From assembly GCA_050743385.1 (NCBI GenBank), contig JBOGFJ010000147.1, positions 1-26,929 on the forward strand: a stretch of DNA of 26,929 bases, given 5' to 3'. This document shows, piece by piece, positions 1 to 6,895 of this stretch. The notes beneath the pieces are model-generated. The model did no database searches. It was given only the letters and a program-made list of their open reading frames with translations, and was not told the DNA's origin. This DNA comes from JACDBD01 sp050743385. Lineage in GTDB: Bacteria > Actinomycetota > Acidimicrobiia > IMCC26256 > JACDBD01. Position 1 is the first letter of the stretch. Each line of letters begins with the position of its first letter. Made by a program: the position numbers and the translations under genes.

Positions 1-45
1 GTGCCCGTGCGCGAGCAGCTCATCGTCGAGCTCTACTCCAAGTAA
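1..45 (+). CDS. rpsD: 30S ribosomal protein S4, C-terminal end (partial)
   Basis: Only the last 14 codons and the TAA stop lie in the window. They read VPVREQLIVELYSK, which matches the conserved C-terminus of S4 (E. coli S4 ends in a very similar HLIVELYSK). S4 is a primary 16S rRNA-binding protein of the small subunit. Its position 26 nt upstream of rpoA is the normal arrangement in the alpha operon, which supports the call despite the short length. Confidence 0.85.
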   Translation: MPVREQLIVELYSK

Positions 46-71
46 CCCCCCGAGACGAGAAGCGAGACATC

Positions 72-1007
72 ATGCTGATCATCCAGCGTCCTGAAGTCGA
101 GGCCGGCGAGCCGGAGGCGAACTCCCAGCAGTTCGTGATCTCACCGCTCGAGCCGGGTTTCGGCCACACCCTCGGCAACGTCCTCCGCCGCACCCTGCTG
201 TCGTCGATCCCTGGCGCGGCCGTGTCGCAGGTGCGCTTCGACGAGGCGCTGCACGAGTTCGACGTGATCCCCGGCGTGAAGGAGGACGTCACCGACCTCA
301 TCCTGAACCTCAAGGATCTCGTGCTGCGCTGCGAGTCGGAGGAGCCGGTGACCCTGCGCCTCGACAAGCGCGGACCGGCCGACGTGACCGCCGCCGACAT
401 CCAGACCACCGCCGACGTCGAGGTCCTCAACTCCGACCTGCTCATCGCCACCGTCAATGCCAAGGGCCGCCTCGCCCTCGACCTCACGGTCGAGCAGGGC
501 CGGGGCTACCTGTCGGCGGAGCGCAACAAGCGCACCTCCACTATCGGGATCATCCCCGTCGATGCCATCTTCTCGCCCGTGCGGCGGGTGGCGTTCTCGG
601 TCGAGCCCACCCGAGTGGAGCAGGCAACGAACTACGACCGGCTCACGCTCGACGTCGAGACCGACGGGTCGATCTCGCCCCGCGAGGCCCTCGCATCGGC
701 AGGCGACACGCTGCGCAACCTGGTCGGTCTCGTGGCCGAGCTCTCGGCCGAGCCCAAGGGCCTCGAGCTGGGCGAGGTGTCGCCGACGACGGCGGCGTCG
801 CCCGACCTCGAGCTCCCGATCGAAGAGCTCGACCTGAGCGAGCGTCCCCGCAACTGCCTCAAGCGCGCCCGCGTCGACACCATCGGGCAGTTGGTGCAGA
901 AGACCGAGGACGACCTGCTCGCGATCACCAACTTCGGCTCGAAGTCACTCGAAGAGGTGCTCCAGAAGCTCGACGAGCGCGGCCTCGCGCTGCGGGTCAA
1001 GGAATAG
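72..1007 (+). CDS. rpoA: DNA-directed RNA polymerase subunit alpha
   Basis: 311 aa, the usual length. The alpha subunit dimerises to nucleate RNA polymerase assembly and contacts promoter UP elements and activators through its C-terminal domain. The N-terminal domain (about residues 1-235) carries the assembly signature GFGHTLGNVLRRTLLSSIPG at 29-48. A short acidic linker follows, then the C-terminal domain from about 255 with RPRNCLKRARVDTIGQL at 258-274; R258 aligns with E. coli R265, the main DNA-contact arginine, and NFGSKSLEEV at 287-296 is the second helix-hairpin-helix element. The ATG at 72 is preceded by only a weak purine-rich Shine-Dalgarno. It lies in the alpha operon between rpsD and rplQ, 2 nt before the latter, so co-transcription and translational coupling are likely. 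Confidence 0.97.
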   Translation: MLIIQRPEVEAGEPEANSQQFVISPLEPGFGHTLGNVLRRTLLSSIPGAAVSQVRFDEALHEFDVIPGVKEDVTDLILNLKDLVLRCESEEPVTLRLDKRGPADVTAADIQTTADVEVLNSDLLIATVNAKGRLALDLTVEQGRGYLSAERNKRTSTIGIIPVDAIFSPVRRVAFSVEPTRVEQATNYDRLTLDVETDGSISPREALASAGDTLRNLVGLVAELSAEPKGLELGEVSPTTAASPDLELPIEELDLSERPRNCLKRARVDTIGQLVQKTEDDLLAITNFGSKSLEEVLQKLDERGLALRVKE

Positions 1008-1009
1008 CG

Positions 1010-1360
1010 ATGCCGAGACCCCGCAAGGGGCCCCGGTTCGGGGGTGGCCCGGCGCACCAGCGGCTCATGATGGCGAACCTCGCCGCCCACTTGTTCGAGG
1101 CGGAGAAGATCACCACCACGGTCGCCAAGGCGAAGGCCCTGCGACCGTACGCGGAGCGGCTCATCACCAAGGCGAAGCAGGGCGGGGTGCACAACCAGCG
1201 CCTCGTCGTTGCCCGCCTGCACGACAAGCAGGTCACGCACAAGCTGTTCTCCGAGATCGCGCCCCGCTACACCGAGCGCAATGGTGGCTACCTGCGGATC
1301 CTCAAGCTCGGTCCCCGTGCGGGCGACCATGCGCCCATGGCGCGCATCGAGCTGGTATAG
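1010..1360 (+). CDS. rplQ: 50S ribosomal protein L17
   Basis: 116 aa. It begins MPRPRKGPRFGGGPAHQRLM, the L17 N-terminus (the family usually has a basic, short first segment followed by R-[GS]-x-AHR/QxLxxNLA). The segment LFEAEKITTTVAKAKALRPY at about 29-48 is the conserved L17 core, and YLRILKLGPRAGDHAPMARI closes the protein. L17 sits near the polypeptide exit tunnel of the large subunit. The start is 2 nt after the rpoA stop. No odd features. Confidence 0.97.
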   Translation: MPRPRKGPRFGGGPAHQRLMMANLAAHLFEAEKITTTVAKAKALRPYAERLITKAKQGGVHNQRLVVARLHDKQVTHKLFSEIAPRYTERNGGYLRILKLGPRAGDHAPMARIELV

Positions 1361-1393
1361 GCGCGGCTACCGCCGCGCGCTCGAGGAGGGCGT

Positions 1394-2194
1394 GTGACGC
1401 TCTTCGACGAGGAAGGGGGCAGGGCCGGGAGCGCCACGGGCGACACCCCGCCTCGCTGCAAGCTCCTGATCGCCTACGACGGCACCGACTTCCGCGGGTA
1501 CGCGACCCAGCCCGACGTGCGCACCGTCGAAGGTGTGCTGGCGGCGACGCTCGAGAAGGTACTGCCCCGGCCGGCCGCCAGCCTGACCTGCGCCGGGCGC
1601 ACCGATGCCGGGGTGCACGCCTGGGGGCAGGTGGTGAGCTTCGACGCCGACACCGACGCCGGGATCGTGCCCGATCGCCTCCGGTCGTCACTCAACGGGA
1701 TGCTCGCTCCCGAAGTGGTCGTGCGCTCGGTCGAGATGGTCGAGCCTGGCTTCGACGCCCGCCGCTCCGCCCAGTGGCGCACGTACACCTACGCGGTCGT
1801 GAACCGTCCGGTGCCCGACCCGTTCCTCGCCCGCTACGCGTGGTGGGTGCCCGAGCCGCTCGACCTGCCCGCCCTCCGTCTCGGTGCCGATCCCTTCGTC
1901 GGCGAGCACGACTTCGCCGCTTTCTGCCGCAAGGGCCCCGCCGGTTCCACGACGACGCGACGGGTGCTCGCGTCGCGCTGGATCGCGGCGGAGAACGGCG
2001 TCCTTCGTTACGAGATCAGCGCCACCGCGTTCTGCTGGCAGATGGTGCGCTCGATCGTCGGGACCCTCGTCGACGTGGGGACCGGCAAGATCCGACCGGG
2101 CGATCTGCTGCGCATCGTCCGCTCCCGCGACCGGGCCAGGGCCGGCCGCGTCGCGCCTCCGCAGGGCCTGTGCCTCTGGGAGGTGGGCTACTGA
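1394..2194 (+). CDS. truA: tRNA pseudouridine(38-40) synthase TruA
   Basis: 266 aa. TruA isomerises uridines 38, 39 and 40 in the anticodon stem-loop of tRNAs. After a 20-residue non-conserved N-terminal tail the TruA core starts at KLLIAYDGTDFRGYATQP (23-40). The catalytic motif GRTDAGVHAWGQVVSF is at 68-83, with D71 as the nucleophilic aspartate. A second conserved block GEHDFAAFCRKG lies mid-protein, and FCWQMVRSIVGTLVDVGTGK near the end is the C-terminal family signature. The GTG start at 1394 follows a strong GGAGGG (1385-1390), although the spacing is short at 3 nt. A later start would still leave the core intact. It follows rplQ by 33 nt, as in many actinobacterial alpha operons. Confidence 0.95.
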   Translation: MTLFDEEGGRAGSATGDTPPRCKLLIAYDGTDFRGYATQPDVRTVEGVLAATLEKVLPRPAASLTCAGRTDAGVHAWGQVVSFDADTDAGIVPDRLRSSLNGMLAPEVVVRSVEMVEPGFDARRSAQWRTYTYAVVNRPVPDPFLARYAWWVPEPLDLPALRLGADPFVGEHDFAAFCRKGPAGSTTTRRVLASRWIAAENGVLRYEISATAFCWQMVRSIVGTLVDVGTGKIRPGDLLRIVRSRDRARAGRVAPPQGLCLWEVGY

Positions 2195-2199
2195 CGCGC

Positions 2200-2337
2200 C
2201 TACGTCACCTGCTCGACGTCGACGTCATCCGGGAGGTTCGGGCTCGTGGATTCCCCGCTGCCGTCGCAAGCGACCGCGCCGATAGTGAGCGTGCCCGCGA
2301 GCACGACCGCGCTCACCTGGAGGCGGCGGGGTCGCAT
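2200..2337 (-). CDS. small putative lipoprotein (45 aa), unrecognised family
   Basis: Starting at the ATG at 2337-2335 on the minus strand, a 45-residue protein reads MRPRRLQVSAVVLAGTLTIG then AVAC at 21-24, then a Gly/Ser- and Asp-rich tail ending in VEQVT and TAG. This is the layout of a lipoprotein: basic n-region RPRR, a hydrophobic stretch (residues 8-23), a lipobox-like GAVAC with C24 as the lipidated residue, and a short acidic exposed tail. The -3 residue is Ala, which is less usual than Leu. A -10 box TACCGT lies 7 nt before the ATG, so it would be a leaderless transcript. It converges on truA with 5 nt between the stop codons and otherwise fills a 230-nt gap. I do not recognise a family; function unknown. 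The translation is seen; that it is expressed is inferred. Confidence 0.55.
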   Translation of the reverse strand: MRPRRLQVSAVVLAGTLTIGAVACDGSGESTSPNLPDDVDVEQVT

Positions 2338-2344
2338 CGACGGC

Positions 2345-2350
2345 ACGGTA
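2345..2350 (-). promoter_or_regulatory. -10 box TACCGT of the small lipoprotein gene
   Basis: On the minus strand TACCGT sits 7 nt upstream of the ATG at 2337, giving a predicted transcript that begins at or next to the start codon. The same hexamer occurs as the likely -10 of groES. On the plus strand an overlapping TAGCGT (2349-2354) could serve the divergent ferritin-VIT1 gene. Confidence 0.45.
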
Positions 2351-2387
2351 GCGTGAGGGGCGCGTGCGGACGAGCGACCCGGAGGGC

Positions 2388-2408
2388 GGCGGCAGGTATC
2401 CTGCCGCC
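2388..2408 (+). repeat. GC-rich palindrome with TAT centre in the ferritin-VIT1 gene leader
   Basis: GGCGGCAGG (2388-2396), TAT (2397-2399) and CCTGCCGCC (2400-2408) form a perfect 9-bp inverted repeat with a three-base centre. It is followed at once by GAGCGAGGGAGC (2409-2420), which contains the Shine-Dalgarno of the GTG at 2427. Elements with the same TAT or TAC centre and the same GAGCGAGG flank but other stem bases precede the CBS-protein gene and rimI. The internal TATCCT also looks like a -10 box, so it may be a promoter-operator, an RNA hairpin, or both. Confidence 0.6.
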
Positions 2409-2426
2409 GAGCGAGGGAGCAATTTG

Positions 2427-3557
2427 GTGGCGCACGCCCCGAGCCCGACCGGCGAGGAGCTCGCCCTCTACCGCGAGATGTGGGCCGACGAGCTCGCGGG
2501 GGCGGCGCTGTACCGCGGTCTCGCCGAGCACGCCGGCGACGAGGCGAAGGCCCGTATCTACCGCGCCCTGGCGGATGCGGAGGAGCGCCACGCCGCCCAC
2601 TGGGCCACGCAGCTACGCGCTGCGGGCGTCACCGAGCTCCGCCGGCCGCGGCTGCCGTTCCGGGTGCGGGTGCTGCGGCGGATGGCGGGCTGGCTCGGCA
2701 CCGACGCGGTGCTGCCCATCGTGCTGCGCGCCGAGGCGGCCGATGCAGACAAGTACGCCCGGATCGCCGACGCGCCCCCTTCCATGGCCCGACAGGAGGC
2801 GGCGCACGGCAAGGTCGTGGCGGCGATGCGTGGCGGCGACACCGCCGGCGGCCGGATCGCGGCGTCGGAGGGACGCCACCGCACCGGTATGGGTGGCGCG
2901 CTGCGGGCGGCGGTCTTCGGCGTCAACGACGGGCTGGTGTCGAACTTCTCGCTGGTGATGGGCGTGGCCGGCGGCACGTCGGACAAGTCGATCGTGCTCT
3001 TGGCCGGCGTCGCCGGGTTGGTGGCAGGGGCATTCTCGATGGCCTCGGGCGAATGGGTGTCGGTGCGCTCCCAGCGCGAGCTCTACGAGAACGAGCTGCG
3101 GATCGAGCGCGAGGAGCTGCGGGCGTTCCCGGAGGAGGAGCGCGAGGAGCTCGAGCTGATCTACCAGGCCAAGGGAGTGGAACCGGAGGAGGCCAAGGCC
3201 GTCGTCGACCACATCATGAGCCGACCCGACGTCGCCCTCGACACGCTCGCGCGCGAGGAGCTGGGCCTCGACCCCGGCGCGCTCGGCTCACCATGGATCG
3301 CGGCGGGATCGTCGTTCCTCGCGTTCGCGCTCGGCGCGCTGCTGCCGGTCATCCCGTTCCTCGTCGGCGGTGGTACCGCAGCCGTGGTGACCGCGGCCAT
3401 CTTGTCGGTGTTGGCGCTGTTCGGGGTGGGGGCGGTGCTCTCGGTGTTCACCGCCCGGCCCGCCGGCCGCTCCGGTCTGCGCATGGCCGTCATCGGCGCG
3501 CTGGTGGCGGCGGCGACGTTCCTCGTCGGGACCGCCGTTGGCGTCGGTGTGAGCTGA
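2427..3557 (+). CDS. membrane-bound ferritin / VIT1-family iron or manganese transporter (MbfA-like)
   Basis: 376 aa from the GTG at 2427, chosen because GAGGGAG (2413-2419) ends 7 nt upstream; an upstream in-frame GTG at 2364 would put the palindrome inside the protein. Residues 10-135 form a ferritin-like four-helix domain with the di-metal ligand pattern E22, E52xxH55, E103, E124xxH127. Residues 160-376 are a VIT1/CCC1 domain: FGVNDGLVSNFSLVMGVAGG at 164-183, helix LLAGVAGLVAGAFSMASGEW at 191-210, a long charged Glu-rich loop at 215-265 (the metal-binding domain of VIT1 proteins), and three hydrophobic helices at about 290-312, 316-341 and 352-374. Alphaproteobacterial MbfA has the same fusion and exports iron or manganese. 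An iron- or manganese-export/storage role at the cytoplasmic membrane is inferred from that. Confidence 0.85.
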   Translation: MAHAPSPTGEELALYREMWADELAGAALYRGLAEHAGDEAKARIYRALADAEERHAAHWATQLRAAGVTELRRPRLPFRVRVLRRMAGWLGTDAVLPIVLRAEAADADKYARIADAPPSMARQEAAHGKVVAAMRGGDTAGGRIAASEGRHRTGMGGALRAAVFGVNDGLVSNFSLVMGVAGGTSDKSIVLLAGVAGLVAGAFSMASGEWVSVRSQRELYENELRIEREELRAFPEEEREELELIYQAKGVEPEEAKAVVDHIMSRPDVALDTLAREELGLDPGALGSPWIAAGSSFLAFALGALLPVIPFLVGGGTAAVVTAAILSVLALFGVGAVLSVFTARPAGRSGLRMAVIGALVAAATFLVGTAVGVGVS

Positions 3558-3585
3558 CTTCCTTGGTCGCGCAATCCTGGCTGTC

Positions 3586-3609
3586 GGGGCGCCGGGGGAC
3601 CCGGCCCCC
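3586..3609. terminator. GC-rich hairpin between convergent genes
   Basis: GGGG-C-GCCGGG (3586-3596), loop GGA and CCCGGC-CCCC (3600-3609) pair over 10 bp with one bulged C. It lies between the convergent stops of the ferritin-VIT1 gene and the threonine ammonia-lyase gene. There is no U-run, which is common for high-GC actinobacterial terminators, so a bidirectional terminator role is plausible but unproven. Confidence 0.45.
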
Positions 3610-3628
3610 TCTTCGAGGATGGCAGCTC

Positions 3629-4849
3629 CTACCGGATGCGAAAACCGGCCTCGCGGAGCGCGCGGCGCGCCTCCTCCTGGTGGGCCCGGTCGCGCGTCTC
3701 GAGCGCCATCGTGAGCTCGGCCTCGTCGAGGGGCAGGGCGATGCCGGTGCGGTGGTGGTCGAGCTCGACCACGTTGATCCCGAGCTTCGAGATCACCCCG
3801 AGGACGTCGTGCAGCGACCCCGGCCGGTCTTCGAGGATGACGCGCACCAGCAGGTGACGCCCGGCCGCCTCGAGACCGTGGTGGATGAGGCGGGTCAGCA
3901 GGGCGGGGTCGATGTTGCCGCCGGAGAGCACCATCGCCACCGGACTGCCCGGGTCGCCACCGACGCGACGGGCGAGCACCGCCGCCAGCGCCGCCGCGCC
4001 CGACGGCTCGACGACCGCCTTGGCCCGCTCGAGCAGGAGGATGAGCGCGCGCGAGATCTCCTCGTCGTCGACGGTCACGATGTCGTCGACGAAGGTCTGG
4101 GCGTGCGCGAGCGTGAGCGGTGACACCTGCTTCACTGCGATGCCGTCGGCGATCGTGTCGACGCGGTCGAGCGTCACCGGGTGCCCCGCCGCCAGCGCCA
4201 GCTCCATGTCGGCCGCACCGGCCGGCTCGACCCCGACGATCCGGCATCCCGGCCGCAGCGCCTTCAGCGCGGCCCCGACCCCGCCGGCGAGGCCGCCACC
4301 GCCGACGGGCACGACGAACGTCTCGACCTCGGGGGCCTGCTCGGCGAGCTCGAGGCCGACGGTTCCCTGCCCGGCGATCACGAGCGGGTCATCGAACGCG
4401 TGGACGTAGCGGGCCCCGGCCTGATCGGCGTGAGCGTGCGCGGCGGCGGATGCCTCCTCGTAGGAGGCGCCGCCCAGCACGACTTCGGCCCCGTAGCCGC
4501 GCGTGGCCTGGATCTTGGGCAGCGACGCCGTCTCGGGCATGAACACCGTCGAGCGCAGGCCCCGCTGCGTCGCCGCCAACGCAATCCCCTGCGCGTGGTT
4601 GCCTGCGCTGGCGGTGACCACCGCGGTCCCGGGCGGGAGGCTGGCGACGCAGTTGCACGCCCCTCGCACCTTGAATGATCCGGTGCGCTGGAGGTATTCG
4701 CATTTGAGGGCGAGGGGGCGCCCCGCGACCTCCGAGAGGCTGACCGGCCGCAGGACGGGCGTGAGCCGGGCGACCGCCGCAATCCGCTCCGCCGCCGCCT
4801 CGACGTCGGCGAGCGTCGTCAGTGGCACGGACGCTGCGTCACGACTCAC
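3629..4849 (-). CDS. ilvA: threonine ammonia-lyase (threonine dehydratase) with C-terminal ACT domain
   Basis: 406 aa. A PLP fold type II enzyme that deaminates threonine to 2-oxobutanoate, the first step of isoleucine synthesis, or acts catabolically on Thr/Ser. The PLP lysine is K60 in TGSFKVRGA; SAGNHAQG (81-88) binds the substrate; the phosphate-binding glycine loop GGGGLAGG is at 183-190; and SGGNIDP follows at 309-315. A single ACT domain occupies about 330-406, starting HLLVRVILEDRPGSLHDVLG. The length and single ACT match the short, 400-residue class rather than E. coli IlvA (514 aa, two ACT-like modules). The GTG start at 4849 overlaps the 3' end of the upstream phosphodiesterase gene by 11 nt, so the two are almost certainly one transcript with coupled translation. 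The gene symbol reflects family membership; biosynthetic or catabolic use cannot be told from sequence. Confidence 0.9.
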   Translation of the reverse strand: MSRDAASVPLTTLADVEAAAERIAAVARLTPVLRPVSLSEVAGRPLALKCEYLQRTGSFKVRGACNCVASLPPGTAVVTASAGNHAQGIALAATQRGLRSTVFMPETASLPKIQATRGYGAEVVLGGASYEEASAAAHAHADQAGARYVHAFDDPLVIAGQGTVGLELAEQAPEVETFVVPVGGGGLAGGVGAALKALRPGCRIVGVEPAGAADMELALAAGHPVTLDRVDTIADGIAVKQVSPLTLAHAQTFVDDIVTVDDEEISRALILLLERAKAVVEPSGAAALAAVLARRVGGDPGSPVAMVLSGGNIDPALLTRLIHHGLEAAGRHLLVRVILEDRPGSLHDVLGVISKLGINVVELDHHRTGIALPLDEAELTMALETRDRAHQEEARRALREAGFRIR

Positions 4850-6362
4850 CGAAGTAGAGGAAGCCGTAGCCCTCGTCGCGGAACGTCAGGCCCGCCTCGC
4901 GGAGCGGGACGTCCCAGTCGCCGCCCACCTCGGGGTCGTTCTCTTCCATCCCGTGGTCGGCGACGAGCACGAACGCGGTGTCGTCGAACACGCCCGCCCG
5001 CTCGATCGCGGTCAGGATCTCGCCCAGGCGGCCATCGGAGTCGCGCACTGCCGAGGCGGCGAGCTCGGAATACGGACCGCCCTCGTGCATGGCGGCGTCG
5101 GTGAGGGTGAAGTTGCACCACATGAAGCGCGGGTGCGGATAGGTCGCGTCGAGGAAGTGGCCATCCCAGATGCCGCATGCCTGCTCGACGCCCATGTGGT
5201 CGACGATCGTCGACCACGAGCAGTCCTTCGACGGCCGCACGAAGCGCTCGGTCGTGTTGGGAAGGCCGATGGGCGACTCGGGAATCGGCGGTACCTCGCC
5301 CCGGCGAAAGAAGTCGAAGGTCGAGTAATCGGCGCCGATGTCGGCCGGCTCGTTGACCGAGGCCGTGAACGCGTCCGGCCAGGTGCGGTGGACGGCATCG
5401 TGGATCGACTCGACCCCGGTCGTCAGCGTCTCCATCGCCGTCGGCCAGGTCGCGGACGAGTTCGTGACGACCTGGCGGCCGTCACGCCGGTCGTACCACG
5501 CGTTGTGCAGGATGCCGTGATGGCCCGGGAGTCGTCCGGTGATGATCGAAGTGTGGTTCGCGAGTGTGACGGTGGGGAGCCCGGCCATCGCGCCGTGCGC
5601 GTAGGCAGTACCCATATCGATGAGCCGCGCCACGTTCGGGGCTTCACCTCTGGCGGCGAGATCGTAGAGCACGTTGGCGTTGGTGCCGTCGAAGAGGAAG
5701 CCGACGACGTGCCGGGGTCGGCCGTCGGCGACGTCGAGTGCGTCGTGGCGCACCTCGCCGTCCTGCCCCGCGAGCTGGTGGCCGTCGGCATGGGGCGCGC
5801 AGCCGAGGAGCTCGGCGACTGTGGGCGCGACGTCGACGAGTCGGCCGGCGCGCGCCACGACCCCGTCGCGGCGCACGCCCTTGCCCGCGATGACAAATGG
5901 TGCCCGCGCCTGCACCACGCCCATCGAGCCGTGCTCCCCGAGATGGCCGCCCTGGTCTTCCCAGTTGTGGGAGGCCGAGTGCACGACACAGACGTCGGGG
6001 GCGGCGGGGTGGTCGAAGAGCTGGCTCACCTGCTCGAACGCGAACGGGTAGGCGTTGTCGCGCCGGTGTGGGTGACGGTGGGCGCGCTCGGTCGCGAGGG
6101 GCACGAACTTGCCGGCCGACTGGTCGGCCAGCGGATCGGCGCCCTCGACCGCGAGCACCTCGTAAGCGCCGTTCCCGACGCGCCGGAATCGGACGCGCCC
6201 GTCGTGGGTGAGCGCCTCGTACGCCCCGTCTCTGCTCACGAGCGCCATGTCGACCACCGGCTCGAGGGCGTGGTCGAGGAGGACGGCCAGGGCGGCGTCG
6301 ACGGCGGCCTCCCGCTCGGGCGTGATCCCGTGCGCGGCCTGCCGGGGTGCGGTCGTGGTCAT
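4839..6362 (-). CDS. alkaline phosphatase superfamily phosphodiesterase, apparently circularly permuted
   Basis: 507 aa from the ATG at 6362. The residues expected for the alkaline phosphatase/NPP fold are all present but in unusual order. The normally C-terminal part comes first: GEHGS with metal-ligand H144, then APFVIAGKGV (154-163) and VDVAPTVAELLG (176-187). The normally N-terminal part follows: GFLFDGTNAN with metal-ligand D225, then GLPTVTLANHTSIITG (261-276) with probable nucleophile T266. Then come D422/H426 in TDAAMHEGG and D469/H470 in VLVADHGMEE. The protein ends 37 residues later with no further G-x-H-G. This suggests a circular permutation of the phosphodiesterase domain. The substrate is unknown (nucleotide or phospholipid diesters are typical). 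No signal peptide is visible, so it is probably cytoplasmic. It heads an operon with ilvA. Confidence 0.8.
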   Translation of the reverse strand: MTTTAPRQAAHGITPEREAAVDAALAVLLDHALEPVVDMALVSRDGAYEALTHDGRVRFRRVGNGAYEVLAVEGADPLADQSAGKFVPLATERAHRHPHRRDNAYPFAFEQVSQLFDHPAAPDVCVVHSASHNWEDQGGHLGEHGSMGVVQARAPFVIAGKGVRRDGVVARAGRLVDVAPTVAELLGCAPHADGHQLAGQDGEVRHDALDVADGRPRHVVGFLFDGTNANVLYDLAARGEAPNVARLIDMGTAYAHGAMAGLPTVTLANHTSIITGRLPGHHGILHNAWYDRRDGRQVVTNSSATWPTAMETLTTGVESIHDAVHRTWPDAFTASVNEPADIGADYSTFDFFRRGEVPPIPESPIGLPNTTERFVRPSKDCSWSTIVDHMGVEQACGIWDGHFLDATYPHPRFMWCNFTLTDAAMHEGGPYSELAASAVRDSDGRLGEILTAIERAGVFDDTAFVLVADHGMEENDPEVGGDWDVPLREAGLTFRDEGYGFLYFGES

Positions 6363-6369
6363 GCTCGTG

Positions 6370-6375
6370 AGGCTA
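6370..6375 (-). promoter_or_regulatory. -10 box TAGCCT of the phosphodiesterase-ilvA operon
   Basis: TAGCCT on the minus strand ends 7 nt before the ATG at 6362, and no Shine-Dalgarno is visible, so the transcript is probably leaderless. It supports the ATG at 6362 over the much longer open frame reaching 6947. Confidence 0.45.
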
Positions 6376-6421
6376 GTGGTGACCGCCTGCCCTCGTTTTC
6401 GGGGGAAATGCCTCCTTCGAC

Positions 6422-6427
6422 TAGGCT
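6422..6427 (+). promoter_or_regulatory. -10 box TAGGCT of rplM-rpsI
   Basis: TAGGCT lies 10 nt before the rplM ATG at 6438, and the intervening GGCTCCTCCC has no Shine-Dalgarno. Transcription would start about 4 nt or less before the ATG, giving an essentially leaderless ribosomal protein mRNA. It shares a 75-nt divergent promoter region with the phosphodiesterase gene. Confidence 0.45.
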
Positions 6428-6437
6428 GGCTCCTCCC

Positions 6438-6878
6438 ATGCGGACCTTCACCCCCAAAGCGGGCGACATCGAGCGCGCCTGGCACGTGATCGACGCCGAC
6501 AACGCCGTCCTCGGCCGGGTCGCCACCGAGGCGGCCACGCTGCTGCGCGGAAAGCACAAGCCCACGTTCGCACCGCACGTCGACACCGGCGACCACGTGA
6601 TCGTCATCAACGCAGCGAAGCTGCGCGTCACCGAGCGCAAGGCGACGGGCAAGCTCTACTACCGCCACTCCGGCTATCCGGGCGGGCTGCGCTCCGAGTC
6701 GCTCGAGCACCTGCTCGACCGCGACCCCGAGAAGGTCGTGCGGCGGGCGGTGAAGGGAATGCTCCCCAAGGGCCGGCTCGGCCGCAGCCAGATCAAGAAG
6801 CTGCGGGTCTACGCCGGGCCCACCCATCCTCACGCCGCCCAGCAGCCCAAAGACCGGCCGCTGGCGCGCGCGCGCTGA
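6438..6878 (+). CDS. rplM: 50S ribosomal protein L13
   Basis: 146 aa. MRTFTPKAGDIERAWHVIDA at the N-terminus leads into the L13 signature VLGRVATEAATLLRGKHKPT. Later conserved elements are GDHVIVINAAKLRVT, KLYYRHSGYPGGL and the C-terminal block VKGMLPKGRLGR with LRVYAGPTHPH. L13 is an early 50S assembly protein that binds 23S rRNA. It precedes rpsI by 17 nt, the near-universal L13-S9 pair. The start is set by the ATG next to a likely leaderless promoter. Confidence 0.97.
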   Translation: MRTFTPKAGDIERAWHVIDADNAVLGRVATEAATLLRGKHKPTFAPHVDTGDHVIVINAAKLRVTERKATGKLYYRHSGYPGGLRSESLEHLLDRDPEKVVRRAVKGMLPKGRLGRSQIKKLRVYAGPTHPHAAQQPKDRPLARAR

Positions 6879-6895
6879 CCCAAGGAGTACGTCGC

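Noticed and set aside
2364..2426. Earlier in-frame GTG start for the ferritin-VIT1 protein
   Set aside because: It would translate the palindrome; GAGGGAG precedes the GTG at 2427 at good spacing, and parallel leaders end at their start codons.
2480..4123. Plus-strand frame of 547 codons overlapping the ferritin-VIT1 gene and antisense to ilvA
   Set aside because: Low-complexity Arg/Gly-rich translation typical of a shifted frame in GC-rich DNA; both overlapping genes have clear families.
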